Source: Pseudomonas sp. SJZ074 (lineage in GTDB: Bacteria; Pseudomonadota; Gammaproteobacteria; Pseudomonadales; Pseudomonadaceae). Taken from it: a stretch of 64,000 nucleotides of DNA. The stretch lies in assembly GCF_007828215.1 (NCBI RefSeq), contig NZ_VIUE01000017.1, forward strand, positions 1-64,000, written 5' to 3'. Within the stretch, counting starts at the first letter, position 1, and every line of letters begins with the position of its first letter. Below the pieces are notes generated by a model. That model saw only the letters and a program-made list of their open reading frames with translations. It had not been told where the DNA came from and ran no database searches. A program made the position numbers and the translations under genes. This document shows positions 8,654-17,090 of this stretch, piece by piece.

Positions 8654-8882
8654 CGACGCGCTGATTCTGCGGCGAAGTGTGAAGGCGCTCGGCCAGGGTG
8701 GTCTGCAGTGCCGAGAGGTCGAACTACGGTTGGCGGAGGATGGCGATCATGTGCTGCTCAGCCGCTACGTCGAACGCTACCGCCATGAGCAAGGCGGTGA
8801 GTGCGTCGTCCAGCAGCATCAGGTGTCGATGACGCACTTGATTCGCTGGATGATGGCGCATGGGGAGCGGGTGAGGGCATAG
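8646..8882 (+). CDS. Conserved small protein of unknown function overlapping mlaA
   Basis: The 78-residue frame starts with an ATG at 8646, inside the last codons of mlaA (eight-base overlap), with GAGGAGCAGGCCG as its ribosome binding site, so translation is probably coupled. I do not recognise the family. The protein is soluble, with a charged middle (CREVELRLAEDGDHVLLSRYVERYRH) and no membrane segment. The overlap and the strong ribosome binding site make it a real gene, possibly functionally tied to mlaA. Confidence 0.7.
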   Translation: MTNDALILRRSVKALGQGGLQCREVELRLAEDGDHVLLSRYVERYRHEQGGECVVQQHQVSMTHLIRWMMAHGERVRA

Positions 8883-9039
8883 CCGGGTGCGCTGGCCGGT
8901 GGAAACCTCACGCAGCGCCCACGTATCCACAGGTTGCGCCAAGAAACATTTTTACACAGTTCGATGTTGTACGATGTCGTATCTAGTGTGTTCGACTGTC
9001 TCCGTTTCTTACAAAAAAAATAAACGGAGACTCCCCCTC

Positions 9040-10341
9040 ATGACGAGCATTCCTTCCGTCAAGGACCCGGCAGCAGCGTCCACGCAAAGCCGTTTCGTGC
9101 GCCTGTTGAAGCTGCTTGGCCCCGGCATCATCGCGGTACTGGCGTGGCTGGGCGCAGGCGACCTCATTACCTCTTCCGTGGCCGGTGCGAACTACGGCTA
9201 CGCCATGATGTGGGTGCTGGCAGTGTCCTTGCTGTTGCGATTCCTGATCGTCAACATCATCGCGCGCTTCCAGCTCTGCAATAACCAGGGCATGACCATC
9301 CTGCAGGGCTATGCCCAACTCAATCCGTTTTTCGCCTGGTTCCTCTTGGTCTATGCGCTGCTGATGGGGCATTTGATGAATGCCTACATGATCAAGGGCG
9401 CCGGTGAGGCACTGGCCATGCTGCTGAAGATCGACCGCCCGTTGCTCTGTTCGGTGGCGGTGGTGCTGGCGGTGTGGCTGCTGGTTGGCCGCAATATCTA
9501 CTCGATGATCGAAGGGGTGATGAAGGCGCTGCTGGCGATCATGACGCTGGCGTTTCTGGCCCTGGCCGTCATGTCCGGCCCGGATGTTGCCGGTATCGTC
9601 AAAGGCACCATCGGCTTCAGCATTCCTCCCGACGAGGGCGTGCACGGAGCGCTGTTGGTGGCTGTCTCGGTGATCGGTGCGGTCGCGGGCTCCATCGCCA
9701 ACTTCGTCCACCCTTATGTCATGCGCCAGAAGGGTTGGACAGGCCCTGAGCACAAGCGCGTCCAGCGCAATGACCTGCTGTTCGCGGTGTTCGTCGGGAT
9801 CGTCATCAATCTGGCGATCTGGATTGTCGGTGCGGAAATCCTCCGGCCCAATGGCATCGAGGTCAACACCCTGGGGGATCTGGGCAAGGCGCTGGAGATG
9901 TTCTTCGGCCCGATCGGTTGGTACATCTTTTTCGTCGGGGTATTCGCCACGCTGTTCGCCAGTATTTCGGGCAAGACCACGGCATTCCCGATGCTTATCA
10001 CCGACGCCTTCCAGCACGTGCGCCCCGAGCGCCGGGAGCGCTATGGCAAGGAGTTCCACCGCGATCCGATGCACAAATGGTTCATGCTGTTTATCCTGGT
10101 GACCCCGCTGGTCTGGTCGCTGCCCGGCATGCCGGACTTCGTCACGCTGACCATCGGCGTCAATGCCCTGAACATCGTTGGCTTGCCGGTCATTTCCCTG
10201 GGCCTGCTGATCATGTCCAACCAGAAGTCGTTGCTGGGCAAGGAGTACCGCAACAACCTGTTCGAAAACATTGCGCTGGCCTTTGCCACGGGCCTGGCGC
10301 TGTGGGTTGCCTTCCAGTTGGGGGTGGAACTGTTTGCCTGA
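9040..10341 (+). CDS. NRAMP-like divalent cation permease, divergent
   Basis: A 433-residue inner-membrane protein with about 11 hydrophobic helices and NRAMP/APC-fold features (PGIIAVLAWLGAGDLITSSVAGANYGYAMMWV in helix 1, GRNIYSMIEGVMK in the middle). Canonical NRAMP Mn/Fe transporters carry DPGN in helix 1 and MPH in helix 6. Here the first reads GAGDLITSS and the second reads NFVHPYV, so the metal-binding Met is absent. It therefore belongs to an NRAMP-related clade whose substrate may not be Mn2+ or Fe2+. GGAG at 9026 serves the ATG at 9040; upstream in-frame codons lack a site. Confidence 0.82.
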   Translation: MTSIPSVKDPAAASTQSRFVRLLKLLGPGIIAVLAWLGAGDLITSSVAGANYGYAMMWVLAVSLLLRFLIVNIIARFQLCNNQGMTILQGYAQLNPFFAWFLLVYALLMGHLMNAYMIKGAGEALAMLLKIDRPLLCSVAVVLAVWLLVGRNIYSMIEGVMKALLAIMTLAFLALAVMSGPDVAGIVKGTIGFSIPPDEGVHGALLVAVSVIGAVAGSIANFVHPYVMRQKGWTGPEHKRVQRNDLLFAVFVGIVINLAIWIVGAEILRPNGIEVNTLGDLGKALEMFFGPIGWYIFFVGVFATLFASISGKTTAFPMLITDAFQHVRPERRERYGKEFHRDPMHKWFMLFILVTPLVWSLPGMPDFVTLTIGVNALNIVGLPVISLGLLIMSNQKSLLGKEYRNNLFENIALAFATGLALWVAFQLGVELFA

Positions 10342-10354
10342 AGCTTGGATCTGG

Positions 10355-10385
10355 AAGCCGTGGGTGATCCGTCACCGCGGCTTTT
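10355..10385 (+). terminator. Probable terminator of the NRAMP-like gene
   Basis: AGCCGTGGGTGA, TCCG, TCACCGCGGCT forms a strong GC stem with one bulge, followed by TTTT. It starts 13 bp after the stop codon. Confidence 0.65.
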
Positions 10386-10486
10386 CAGCCAGCGGTGTTC
10401 GAGGTGCAAAACCGTTCATCACTTGTTCGATCCCGGAAAAAGTGCACTGCTAGACTGCATCGACCAATCCCTCTCGGAGAAGTCGG

Positions 10487-10966
10487 ATGAATAACAAGAA
10501 CAGGATCTGTCTCTGGTACGAAGGTGATGCCGTGGCGGCAGCGCAGTTCTACGCTGCGACGTTCCCGGACAGTGCCGTGCAAGCCGTCCATCACGCGCCT
10601 GGCGATTATCCGTCGGGCAAGGAAGGCGATGTGTTGACGGTGGAGTTCACGGTGATGGGTATTCCCTGCATCGGGCTGAACGGCGGCCCGGTGTTCAAGC
10701 ACAACGAGTCCTTCTCTTTCCAGGTGTCCACCGAGGACCAGGCCGAAACCGACCGTTTCTGGAATGCGATTGTCGGTAACGGCGGTGAGGCAAGTGTCTG
10801 CGGCTGGTGCAAGGACAAGTGGGGGCTGTCATGGCAAATCAGCCCACGCGTCCTGACCGACGCCGTCGCCGGCCCCGATAAAGCCGCCGCCAAGCGCGCG
10901 TTCGAGGCCATGATGCAAATGACGAAGATCGACATCGCGGCGATTGAAGCGGCGTTGAAAGGCTAG
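10487..10966 (+). CDS. PhnB-like VOC superfamily protein
   Basis: The 159-residue protein has the VOC fold of the PhnB/3-demethylubiquinone-9-methyltransferase-annotated group: RICLWYEGDAVAAAQFYAATFPDS at the start, VEFTVMGIPCIGLNGGPVFKHNESFSFQV in the middle and KWGLSWQISPRVL near the end. Members are small dimeric proteins whose enzymatic role is mostly unproven. The methyltransferase name often attached to them is not supported. It stands alone between a terminator and REP sequences. Confidence 0.8.
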   Translation: MNNKNRICLWYEGDAVAAAQFYAATFPDSAVQAVHHAPGDYPSGKEGDVLTVEFTVMGIPCIGLNGGPVFKHNESFSFQVSTEDQAETDRFWNAIVGNGGEASVCGWCKDKWGLSWQISPRVLTDAVAGPDKAAAKRAFEAMMQMTKIDIAAIEAALKG

Positions 10967-10989
10967 CCGGTCAGCGACTGTCCTACCGC

Positions 10990-11084
10990 TTTCGCGAGCA
11001 AGCCCGCTCCCACACTGGATCTTCAGTGGGCTCGGTATCAGCAGCCCCCTCAAAACCCTGTGGGAGCGGGCTTGCCCGCGAAGG
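10990..11084. repeat. REP doublet
   Basis: TTCGCGAGCAAGCCCGCTCC at about 10990 and its inverted partner GTGGGAGCGGGCTTGCCCGC at about 11061 flank a short spacer. A degenerate third unit (CGCGAGCAGGC) follows near 11126. They lie between convergent genes. Confidence 0.85.
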
Positions 11085-11142
11085 CGCCGGCACATCCAGC
11101 CTCGATCCAACGGACCTACCGCTATCGCGAGCAGGCACTGAC

Positions 11143-11544
11143 TCACCGCCCAGCGTCAGGCAACCTGGCAATCACCTTGATCTCGAATTGAAATCCATAC
11201 AGCCACGTCACCCCCACCGCCGTCAGTGTCGGGTGCGGTGCGTTGCCCCAGAATTCAGGCACCACTTTCCAGATCGTCTCGAACTTCGATTCGGGATCGA
11301 CCATGAATACGGTGACGTCCACCACATCGTCAAAGGTGCAATCGGCTGCGGCGAGAATCGCTTCCAGGTTGGTGAATGCACGGCGGACCTGAACCTCGAG
11401 ATCGGCCTCAGGTGAACCGTCGTCGGTGCTGCCGACTTGCCCCGATACGAAAAGAAAACCATTGGACCGGATCGCCGGCGAATAACGATTACGCTCGTAA
11501 AGCGCCTGGCGTCCAGGTGGGAAAACTACATCGCGCGTTGTCAT
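11143..11544 (-). CDS. RidA family protein (second copy in the window)
   Basis: A 133-residue Rid-family protein. The start at 11544 (MTTRDVVFPPGRQALYERNRYSPAIRSNGFLFVSGQVG) follows a GGAGG site; the long open frame upstream is antisense to the LysR gene and is ignored. RRAFTNLEAILAAADCTFDDVVDVTVFM is the family's central signature. The C-terminal region reads HPTLTAVGVTWLYGFQFEIKVIA: the usual Arg of the R-x-A-V motif is replaced by Thr (PTLTAVGV), so it probably is not a canonical RidA deaminase. It is transcribed divergently from a LysR-type regulator that may control it. Confidence 0.85.
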   Translation of the reverse strand: MTTRDVVFPPGRQALYERNRYSPAIRSNGFLFVSGQVGSTDDGSPEADLEVQVRRAFTNLEAILAAADCTFDDVVDVTVFMVDPESKFETIWKVVPEFWGNAPHPTLTAVGVTWLYGFQFEIKVIARLPDAGR

Positions 11545-11679
11545 GGGAACCTCCATCGGAATCAGGTGAGAAATCAACGATGAAGTCACTCTAGGGGCTT
11601 GTGTCCGGGCGATAAACGCGCAACCTTGGCGATCACTGTTTGTGAAATCCAAACAATCTGATCGATACGCGGAGCCGCA

Positions 11680-12645
11680 ATGGATCGTTTCGATGCGATG
11701 CAGGCATTTGCCCGGGTGGTGGAGGCGGGCAGTTTCACCAAGGCCGCCGAGACCCTGCACATGAGCAAGACCACCGTGACCCAGCTGGTGCAACAGTTGG
11801 AGGCGCGCCTGCGGGTCAAGCTGCTCAACCGCACGACACGCAAGGTCAACGTCACTGCCCAGGGTGCCGTCTACTACCAACGGGTGTTGCGCTTGCTCGC
11901 CGACATGGAGGATGCCGAAACCAGCCTGTCCGATGCCCAGGCCCTCCCCAGGGGCCGCTTGCGGGTAGACGTCCCGAGCCCGCTGGCCGCGCTGATCCTG
12001 ATGCCGGCGCTGCCGACGTTCCATGAGCGCTACCCGGATATCCAGATCGACATGGGCGTCAGCGATCGCATCGTGGACATCATCGATGAAAACGTCGACT
12101 GCGTGGTGCGCGGCGGAGAACTGACGGATCAGTCGCTGATCGCCCGGCGCATCGGTGATCTTGAGCTGGGCGTCTTCGCGGCGCCGAGCTACCTGGCGCG
12201 TGTCGGCACGCCCGCGCATCCACGAGACCTCGAAGACTCCCTGCATCGTATCGTCGGCTTTCTCTGGGCCCGCACCGGCAAAGCCGTGCCCTATGCCATG
12301 CACAACGACAATGAGCACCTGCACATCAACGGGCGCTACGCCCTGGCCGTCGACGACGGCAACGCCTACCTCGCGGCGGGCCTGGCGGGGTTGGGGGTGC
12401 TATGGCTACCCAAGTACATGTCCAGGCCCCACGAAGCCAACGGCGGACTGGTGCCGCTTTTCGAAACGTGGCGCATCGACCCGATGCCGCTCTACCTGGC
12501 GTACCCGCCGAACCGGCATATCAGTGCCAGGTTGAGAGTATTCATCGAATGGATGGTGGCATTGATGGCGCAGCATGCGCCGGTTGCTGATCGAAGTGGT
12601 GTCCAGGCAGGCGTCTTGCCGGGCAACAAAGGATTAAACCCGTAG
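11680..12645 (+). CDS. LysR-family transcriptional regulator
   Basis: The 321-residue protein has an N-terminal winged helix (MDRFDAMQAFARVVEAGSFTKAAETLHMSKTTVTQLVQQLEARL) and a type 2 periplasmic-binding effector domain, as in the large CrgA-like group in Pseudomonas. GGAG lies six bases before the ATG at 11680. The divergent neighbour, a Rid-family protein, is the likely target; the 135-bp shared intergenic region would hold the operator. The effector is unknown. Confidence 0.92.
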   Translation: MDRFDAMQAFARVVEAGSFTKAAETLHMSKTTVTQLVQQLEARLRVKLLNRTTRKVNVTAQGAVYYQRVLRLLADMEDAETSLSDAQALPRGRLRVDVPSPLAALILMPALPTFHERYPDIQIDMGVSDRIVDIIDENVDCVVRGGELTDQSLIARRIGDLELGVFAAPSYLARVGTPAHPRDLEDSLHRIVGFLWARTGKAVPYAMHNDNEHLHINGRYALAVDDGNAYLAAGLAGLGVLWLPKYMSRPHEANGGLVPLFETWRIDPMPLYLAYPPNRHISARLRVFIEWMVALMAQHAPVADRSGVQAGVLPGNKGLNP

Positions 12646-12696
12646 CGACGAGAAGGGTCGAAGGCTTACACCGCTAGATTGCAGAGGAGACGCACC

Positions 12697-13086
12697 ATGG
12701 ACCGATTCACCGGCGGCTGCCTGTGCGGCAACGTTCGCTTCGAAGCGTCGGGGCGACCTTACCGGGTCGGCCTCTGCCACTGTCTCGACTGTCGCAAGCA
12801 CCATGGCGCGCTTTTTTACGCGGCAGCCATGTTCCCCCAGGAGGCGGTCAAGATCGAAGGTGAAACCCGCGACTATGCCGGCCGCTGCTTTTGCCCCCGC
12901 TGCGGCTCGCCGGTCTTCGCCCGCAGCGGTGATGAGATTGAAGTGAACCTGGGAAGCCTGGATGCTCCTGACCAGCTGATGCCTAGCTACGAATGCTGGA
13001 CCGTGCGTCGCGAGGCTTGGCTGCCGGCGTTTCCGTTGACGCGATACGAGCATGATCGTGAAGGGAAAGGCCGGACCGAGCAGTAG
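12697..13086 (+). CDS. GFA/CENP-V family zinc protein
   Basis: The 129-residue protein has the GFA-domain zinc ligands: CLCGNVRFEA near the start, LCHCLDCRKHHGALF, and FCPRCGSPVFARS. The family is named after a glutathione-dependent formaldehyde-activating enzyme, but most members have no proven activity. The ATG at 12697 has a GAGGAGA site; an in-frame ATG 18 bp upstream is less well placed. Its stop lies five bases from the stop of the convergent aldehyde dehydrogenase. Confidence 0.85.
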   Translation: MDRFTGGCLCGNVRFEASGRPYRVGLCHCLDCRKHHGALFYAAAMFPQEAVKIEGETRDYAGRCFCPRCGSPVFARSGDEIEVNLGSLDAPDQLMPSYECWTVRREAWLPAFPLTRYEHDREGKGRTEQ

Positions 13087-13091
13087 GGCGA

Positions 13092-14552
13092 TCAACCAAA
13101 CCCGACAATCGCCTTGACCTCCGTGTACTCCTCAAACCCGTGAACCCCGAACTCCCGGCCGTTGCCTGAGCGCTTGTAACCGCCGAACGGCGCCAACGGG
13201 TTCCACGCCGGGTAGTTCAACAGCACCTGCCCGGCGCGGATGCGCGAGGCCACGGCGCGTACCGTTTCAAGGTCCTGGCCTTGCACATGGGCGCTGAGGC
13301 CGTAGACAGTGTCGTTCGCCAGGGCGATGGCTTCTTCCACTGTGTCATAGGGGATGAGGCACAACACCGGGCCAAAGATTTCTTCCTGGGCGATGCGCAT
13401 GGCGTTATCCACCTCGGAGAAGACTGTTGGGCGGGCATAGAAGCCTTTTGCAAAACCCGGCACCCGTCCTGGGCCGCCGCAGAGGAGTTTGGCGCCGTCG
13501 TTCAAGCCCGCCTCTATCATGGTTTGCACGCGATTGAACTGGGCTTCGTTGGCGATGGGCCCGAGTTGCGTTTCTTCCGACCGGGGATCGCCGACGATGA
13601 TCGCGTTGACGGTGGCGGTGACCAACGCTTCGACTTCCGCCAGCCGATTGCGGGGCACGATCATCCGGGTCGGCGCGCTGCAGGACTGGCCGACATTACG
13701 GAACGCCGACATCACCCCGGGCGGCACGGCCTTGGCGAAGTCAGCGTCCGGCAAGAAGACGTTTGGCGATTTGCCGCCCAGTTCCTGGGTGACGCGCTTG
13801 ACCGTCGGGGCGGCGGCCTGGGCCACCAGCGCGCCCGCGCGGTTGGAGCCGGTGATGGAGATCATGTCGATATCGGGATGCGCCGCCATGGCTGCGCCGA
13901 CGTCGGCACCACTGCCATTCACCAGATTGAACACACCAGGTGGAAGGCCCGCGTCATGCAGCAGTTGGGCGAACAGCAGGGCGCTCAGCGGTGAGAGTTC
14001 GCTGGGCTTGAGCACCACGGTGCAACCAGCGGCAATCGCCGGGGCGACTTTGGCGGTGATCTGGTAGAGCGGCCAGTTCCATGGTGTGATAAGGGCGCAG
14101 ATACCAATGGCCTCGCGTTGAATGGCGGTGCCATTTTCGACCTTCTGAAATGGATACGTGGACAGCACATCACGGGCCACCCGAACGTGTTCGGCGGCCA
14201 GCGGCACCTGCATGGACCGTGCGAAGCCAATGGCCGCGCCCATTTCCAGCGACAATGCCTGGGCCAGCACTTCCTTGCGCTCAAGGATCAGCTCATGGAT
14301 TTTTCCCAGGATCGAAACGCGGGTTTCCACCGAGGTGGCGGACCAATCGGCGAACGCGGTGCGCGCGGCCGCCACTGCCCGGTCGACGTCTTCGGTGGAA
14401 CCCCGAGCGACTTCGGCGATCACTTCCTCGGTCGCCGGATTGAACACCTCTTGTGTAACCAGGTGGACCGGCGGCGACCACATGCCATTGATATAGAACT
14501 GCCGACACATTTGCGGGTCGACGCTGTAGGGGTTCGAAGATTGGGTCGTCAT
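13092..14552 (-). CDS. NAD(P)-dependent aldehyde dehydrogenase
   Basis: The 486-residue enzyme belongs to the ALDH superfamily. It shows LITPWNWPLYQITAKVAPAIAAGCTVVLKPSE in the cofactor domain, the general-base Glu in TQELGGKSPNVF, and the catalytic Cys in NVGQSCSAPTRM. EEIFGPVLCLIPYDTVEEAIALANDTVYGLSAHVQ and NYPAWNPLAPFGGYKRSGNGREFG complete the pattern. The start at 14552 (MTTQSSNPYSVD) has a GGGAG site. It is a lone gene and the aldehyde substrate cannot be told. Confidence 0.92.
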   Translation of the reverse strand: MTTQSSNPYSVDPQMCRQFYINGMWSPPVHLVTQEVFNPATEEVIAEVARGSTEDVDRAVAAARTAFADWSATSVETRVSILGKIHELILERKEVLAQALSLEMGAAIGFARSMQVPLAAEHVRVARDVLSTYPFQKVENGTAIQREAIGICALITPWNWPLYQITAKVAPAIAAGCTVVLKPSELSPLSALLFAQLLHDAGLPPGVFNLVNGSGADVGAAMAAHPDIDMISITGSNRAGALVAQAAAPTVKRVTQELGGKSPNVFLPDADFAKAVPPGVMSAFRNVGQSCSAPTRMIVPRNRLAEVEALVTATVNAIIVGDPRSEETQLGPIANEAQFNRVQTMIEAGLNDGAKLLCGGPGRVPGFAKGFYARPTVFSEVDNAMRIAQEEIFGPVLCLIPYDTVEEAIALANDTVYGLSAHVQGQDLETVRAVASRIRAGQVLLNYPAWNPLAPFGGYKRSGNGREFGVHGFEEYTEVKAIVGFG

Positions 14553-14839
14553 GCAATGGGCTCCCATTGAGTGGTGAAAGCGCTGCCAGCAGCAGATCGT
14601 GGTGTCGTCTCTGCTCAATAAACTAGCAAGGCGGCCCTGAGGGGATATGCCGTTCTTGAGGTCGGTGAAGGAGAATCTGCTGTATATCGAGTCAACTTCA
14701 CGAGAACGTAATGCAGACCGATTCGAGACAACGCTGCGCCAGGATCACGCGCTTGCTGCATGGGGCGATGCCAGCATCAGTCGGCATTCAAGGGACGAGG
14801 CCACCCGTGATATTTGCCGAAATTGATGGTGAATGGCGT

Positions 14840-15034
14840 TCAGTACTTTTTCGCCTGGTCCGTAGGCTGTTCTTCAATGGCTGACTTGTTGTCATCTCCC
14901 ATGGCCTTGCGGAACCCCTTGATCGTGTCGCCGATATCCGAGCCCAACCCCCTCAGGCGTTTGGTGCCGAACAGCATGATCACGATCAGCAGGATGATCA
15001 GAAACTTGCCGATACTGATGCCGCCTATTCCCAT
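14840..15034 (-). CDS. Stand-alone TatA/TatE-like twin-arginine translocase subunit
   Basis: A 64-residue protein with one N-terminal membrane helix (ISIGKFLIILLIVIMLFGTKRL), the FG hinge and an amphipathic helix (GLGSDIGDTIKGFRKAM), the standard TatA/TatE plan, but shorter than most TatA. No tatB or tatC gene is next to it, so it is an orphan copy rather than part of the main Tat operon. It could supplement Tat export; the window also encodes a probable Tat substrate (the binding protein at 32868-34523). Confidence 0.85.
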   Translation of the reverse strand: MGIGGISIGKFLIILLIVIMLFGTKRLRGLGSDIGDTIKGFRKAMGDDNKSAIEEQPTDQAKKY

Positions 15035-15147
15035 GATGTGTGCTCCGTAATAAGTGGTCGATGGATCGGGGAAGGATGAAGGCTCACGCCAGCGTGGACA
15101 TGACGGCGTTGTATCATCGGGCCTTTCGCCCCAGGCCGAACCTCAAT

Positions 15148-15180
15148 GGTGCCCGCGGATCAGTATCATCCGCGGGCACC
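15148..15180 (-). terminator. Strong hairpin downstream of the cupin gene
   Basis: GGTGCCCGCGGAT, CAGTATC, ATCCGCGGGCACC is a perfect 13-bp inverted repeat lying 15 bp beyond the cupin stop codon on the minus strand. There is no T tract on either side, so it may stabilise the transcript end or act as an imperfect terminator. Confidence 0.5.
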
Positions 15181-15194
15181 CAACACTGTTCGTG

Positions 15195-15908
15195 TTATTT
15201 GACGACGTAGAGCTTGCGAACGTAGACGGTGCTCTTCCAGGCGCATGGAACGCCTTTGGGCACAAATACCGTATCGCCGGCGTTGACCACCAGCTCACTG
15301 CCGTCCGCTGCCTGCAGGGTGACGCTGCCTTCGATCAGGTGCATCAGCTCATGCAGCTTGTGGGGGCGCGACCGGCGCGTATAGGGTGTCGAATCCCAGA
15401 CGCCAATGAGCAGATTGGTTGGTTCTTCGACGAACATGCTGTGTGAGCGGCATTGCGGTGTCGGGCTGAGCAGAATCTCGGCGTCCGGGGGATTGGAGGG
15501 GGAGAGCGTGGCGAGCGGGTCGAGCAGCGTGAGACCTGGACTGCGCTCACCGATGCTCTGGATATCGGCGCAGAACGCCCAAACGGCGTCCCCTTGCACC
15601 TCAACCCGCAGCGGCGAGCCGCGGCCGATCACGGCGCTGCCGCCGGGGCCCAGATCAAGAGTACTGTCATGGCTCTGCAGGATGACTCGTCCGGAATGGA
15701 CCACGATCATTTCGGCATAAGGATACTCATCGATGTTGAACTGGCCGCGGGCCTCGACCACCCCGGCGGTGATATCTCCCGGGCTGGTATAGGCGGTTTT
15801 GCGCTGCGCGCCGAAAGGATCTCCGGCGCCCAATTGACCAGGGATAAAGGTAGTCGAGACAGGGGTGCCATCGGCGCGAGCCAGCAGCACTGAGGTGGGT
15901 TCTGACAT
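15195..15908 (-). CDS. Two-cupin-domain protein
   Basis: The 237-residue protein contains two cupin folds: one around residues 45-105 (YAEMIVVHSGRVILQSHDSTLDLGPGGSAVIGRGSP) and one near the C-terminus (KLHELMHLIEGSVTLQAADGSELVVNAGDTVFVPKGVP). This resembles the cupin_3/EutQ-like group found with amino acid and purine catabolism genes. The ATG at 15908 has a GGAG site. It lies 43 bp behind the GNAT gene and is probably in the same transcript, under a promoter that matches that of the OprD gene. The reaction is unknown. Confidence 0.78.
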   Translation of the reverse strand: MSEPTSVLLARADGTPVSTTFIPGQLGAGDPFGAQRKTAYTSPGDITAGVVEARGQFNIDEYPYAEMIVVHSGRVILQSHDSTLDLGPGGSAVIGRGSPLRVEVQGDAVWAFCADIQSIGERSPGLTLLDPLATLSPSNPPDAEILLSPTPQCRSHSMFVEEPTNLLIGVWDSTPYTRRSRPHKLHELMHLIEGSVTLQAADGSELVVNAGDTVFVPKGVPCAWKSTVYVRKLYVVK

Positions 15909-15951
15909 CTGGGGTTCTCCAGGTAGGGTAAGTAGGGGAGTCGTGTGGCCG

Positions 15952-16809
15952 TCAGCCAATGGCCTGGCTCACCAGGGCGAATTGCTTGACGCCGCCGACG
16001 GACTGAGGGGGCGTCCCGCGTGCCATCTGCGCAACCTTGTCGACCTGTTTCAGACCCGCTGCGTCGAGCCAGTCGGACAGGCCGCAATCCGCCGGAGTAT
16101 CAATACGGAAGAACTGATCCGGTACCCGTGCCAACAACGTAGCTATCAGGTGTTTGGCCTGCTCCGGATTCTGCGCGACGATCGGTCCGACGCAGTGGCC
16201 TCGGCCAAAGGGGCGCAGGATGGCGAATGCGCGAAGTTGGCCATCGCGTTCGATACCGACCGCGTGTTCGACGACATCGGACAGATCGTTGAGTACGGTT
16301 TCCCGGTCCAGACCGCTGCCGGCATTGGCCAGTTCGAGTAGGCGAGCCCGGTCGGCGACGGTCAAGGGCCGACACTGTTCACCGGCTGACAGGGCAGGGG
16401 GATCGATGGCTTGCGCCTGGCCCTGATGCTGCAGGATGTGACCGAACTCGACAAAGCCCTGGCTGATATAAAGCGGGGCACCGGCCAATGTGGCGTTGAG
16501 GATAGCGGTGCGTGGCGTGCAGGCCTCCAGGGCCAGATCCATCAATTTGCGCCCGATGCCCTGGCCTTGGTAATCATCACTGACGATAACCAGGCCGATA
16601 GTGGCATAAGCGCCCTGTGGGCAAGTGAATGCCGTACCGATCAAGCGATCGCCATCCTCGGCGACGAAGCCCTCGGCGATGCGCTGCAACATGGCCCAAT
16701 CCTCCAGGCGGTGAGGCCACTTCAGTCGGACCGACAAGGCGTGGGCTGCTGTTACATCGGCGGCGGTCATCGGACGGTAGCGATACGATGGCTTCTGCGA
16801 GACGGACAT
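15952..16809 (-). CDS. GNAT acetyltransferase with a C-terminal YitH-like domain
   Basis: The 285-residue protein starts with a GNAT domain (YRPMTAADVTAAHALSVRLKWPHR) with the acetyl-CoA motif A as VIVSDDYQGQGIGRKLMDLALE around residues 76-97. The second half (LLELANAGSGLDRETVLNDL ... GPIVAQNPEQAKHLIATLL) matches the C-terminal domain of YitH/HolE-type proteins. Substrate unknown. GGAGAT precedes the ATG at 16809. It heads a two-gene operon with the cupin gene. Confidence 0.8.
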   Translation of the reverse strand: MSVSQKPSYRYRPMTAADVTAAHALSVRLKWPHRLEDWAMLQRIAEGFVAEDGDRLIGTAFTCPQGAYATIGLVIVSDDYQGQGIGRKLMDLALEACTPRTAILNATLAGAPLYISQGFVEFGHILQHQGQAQAIDPPALSAGEQCRPLTVADRARLLELANAGSGLDRETVLNDLSDVVEHAVGIERDGQLRAFAILRPFGRGHCVGPIVAQNPEQAKHLIATLLARVPDQFFRIDTPADCGLSDWLDAAGLKQVDKVAQMARGTPPQSVGGVKQFALVSQAIG

Positions 16810-16861
16810 GGCAGATCTCCATTAGGGGTGGGGACGGTGGCAAATTTCACCGGCGATGGAG

Positions 16862-16920
16862 GCTATATCCCACTTGCCACGAGGCCTGACAAGGGGGGCG
16901 GGTCAATTCGGCAGATTCCC
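16862..16920 (-). promoter_or_regulatory. Promoter and putative operator of the GNAT-cupin operon
   Basis: On the minus strand there is AATCTGCCGAATT (16917-16905), then 12 bases, TTGTCA as -35 (16892-16887), 17 bases, and GATATA as -10 (16869-16864). The same arrangement with identical spacing occurs before the OprD gene at 18593-18646, including the AGGCCTGACAAGGGG block. Matching element order and spacing argues for shared regulation. Promoter assignment is by sequence only. Confidence 0.55.
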
Positions 16921-16986
16921 CACGCGAGAGCTTTTCGGGCCCAATTTTTTACTTAAATGAGACCCGTTGGCAGCAATAAATACTTG

Positions 16987-17014
16987 GAAAAAAAGGCGCC
17001 CGGATGGGCGCCTC
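16987..17014 (-). terminator. Rho-independent terminator of the OprD gene
   Basis: Read on the minus strand: GGCGCCC, ATCC, GGGCGCC, then seven T. It lies 77 bp past the OprD stop codon. Confidence 0.92.
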
Positions 17015-17090
17015 AAGGCTAAGGAGCGTGGAGAAAGCCTTCAAGAAAACCGGTCGACCCACGAGAGAGAAAAGCCGACTGGGAAAATCG

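Noticed and set aside
8983..10074. 363-codon minus-strand frame opposite the NRAMP-like gene
   Set aside because: Rich in His, Gln and Arg, as expected for the antisense of a membrane protein gene; no recognisable domain.
11545..12324. Upstream extension of the RidA frame (open to 12324)
   Set aside because: It runs antisense through the LysR gene; the ATG at 11544 has a GGAGG site and matches the family start.
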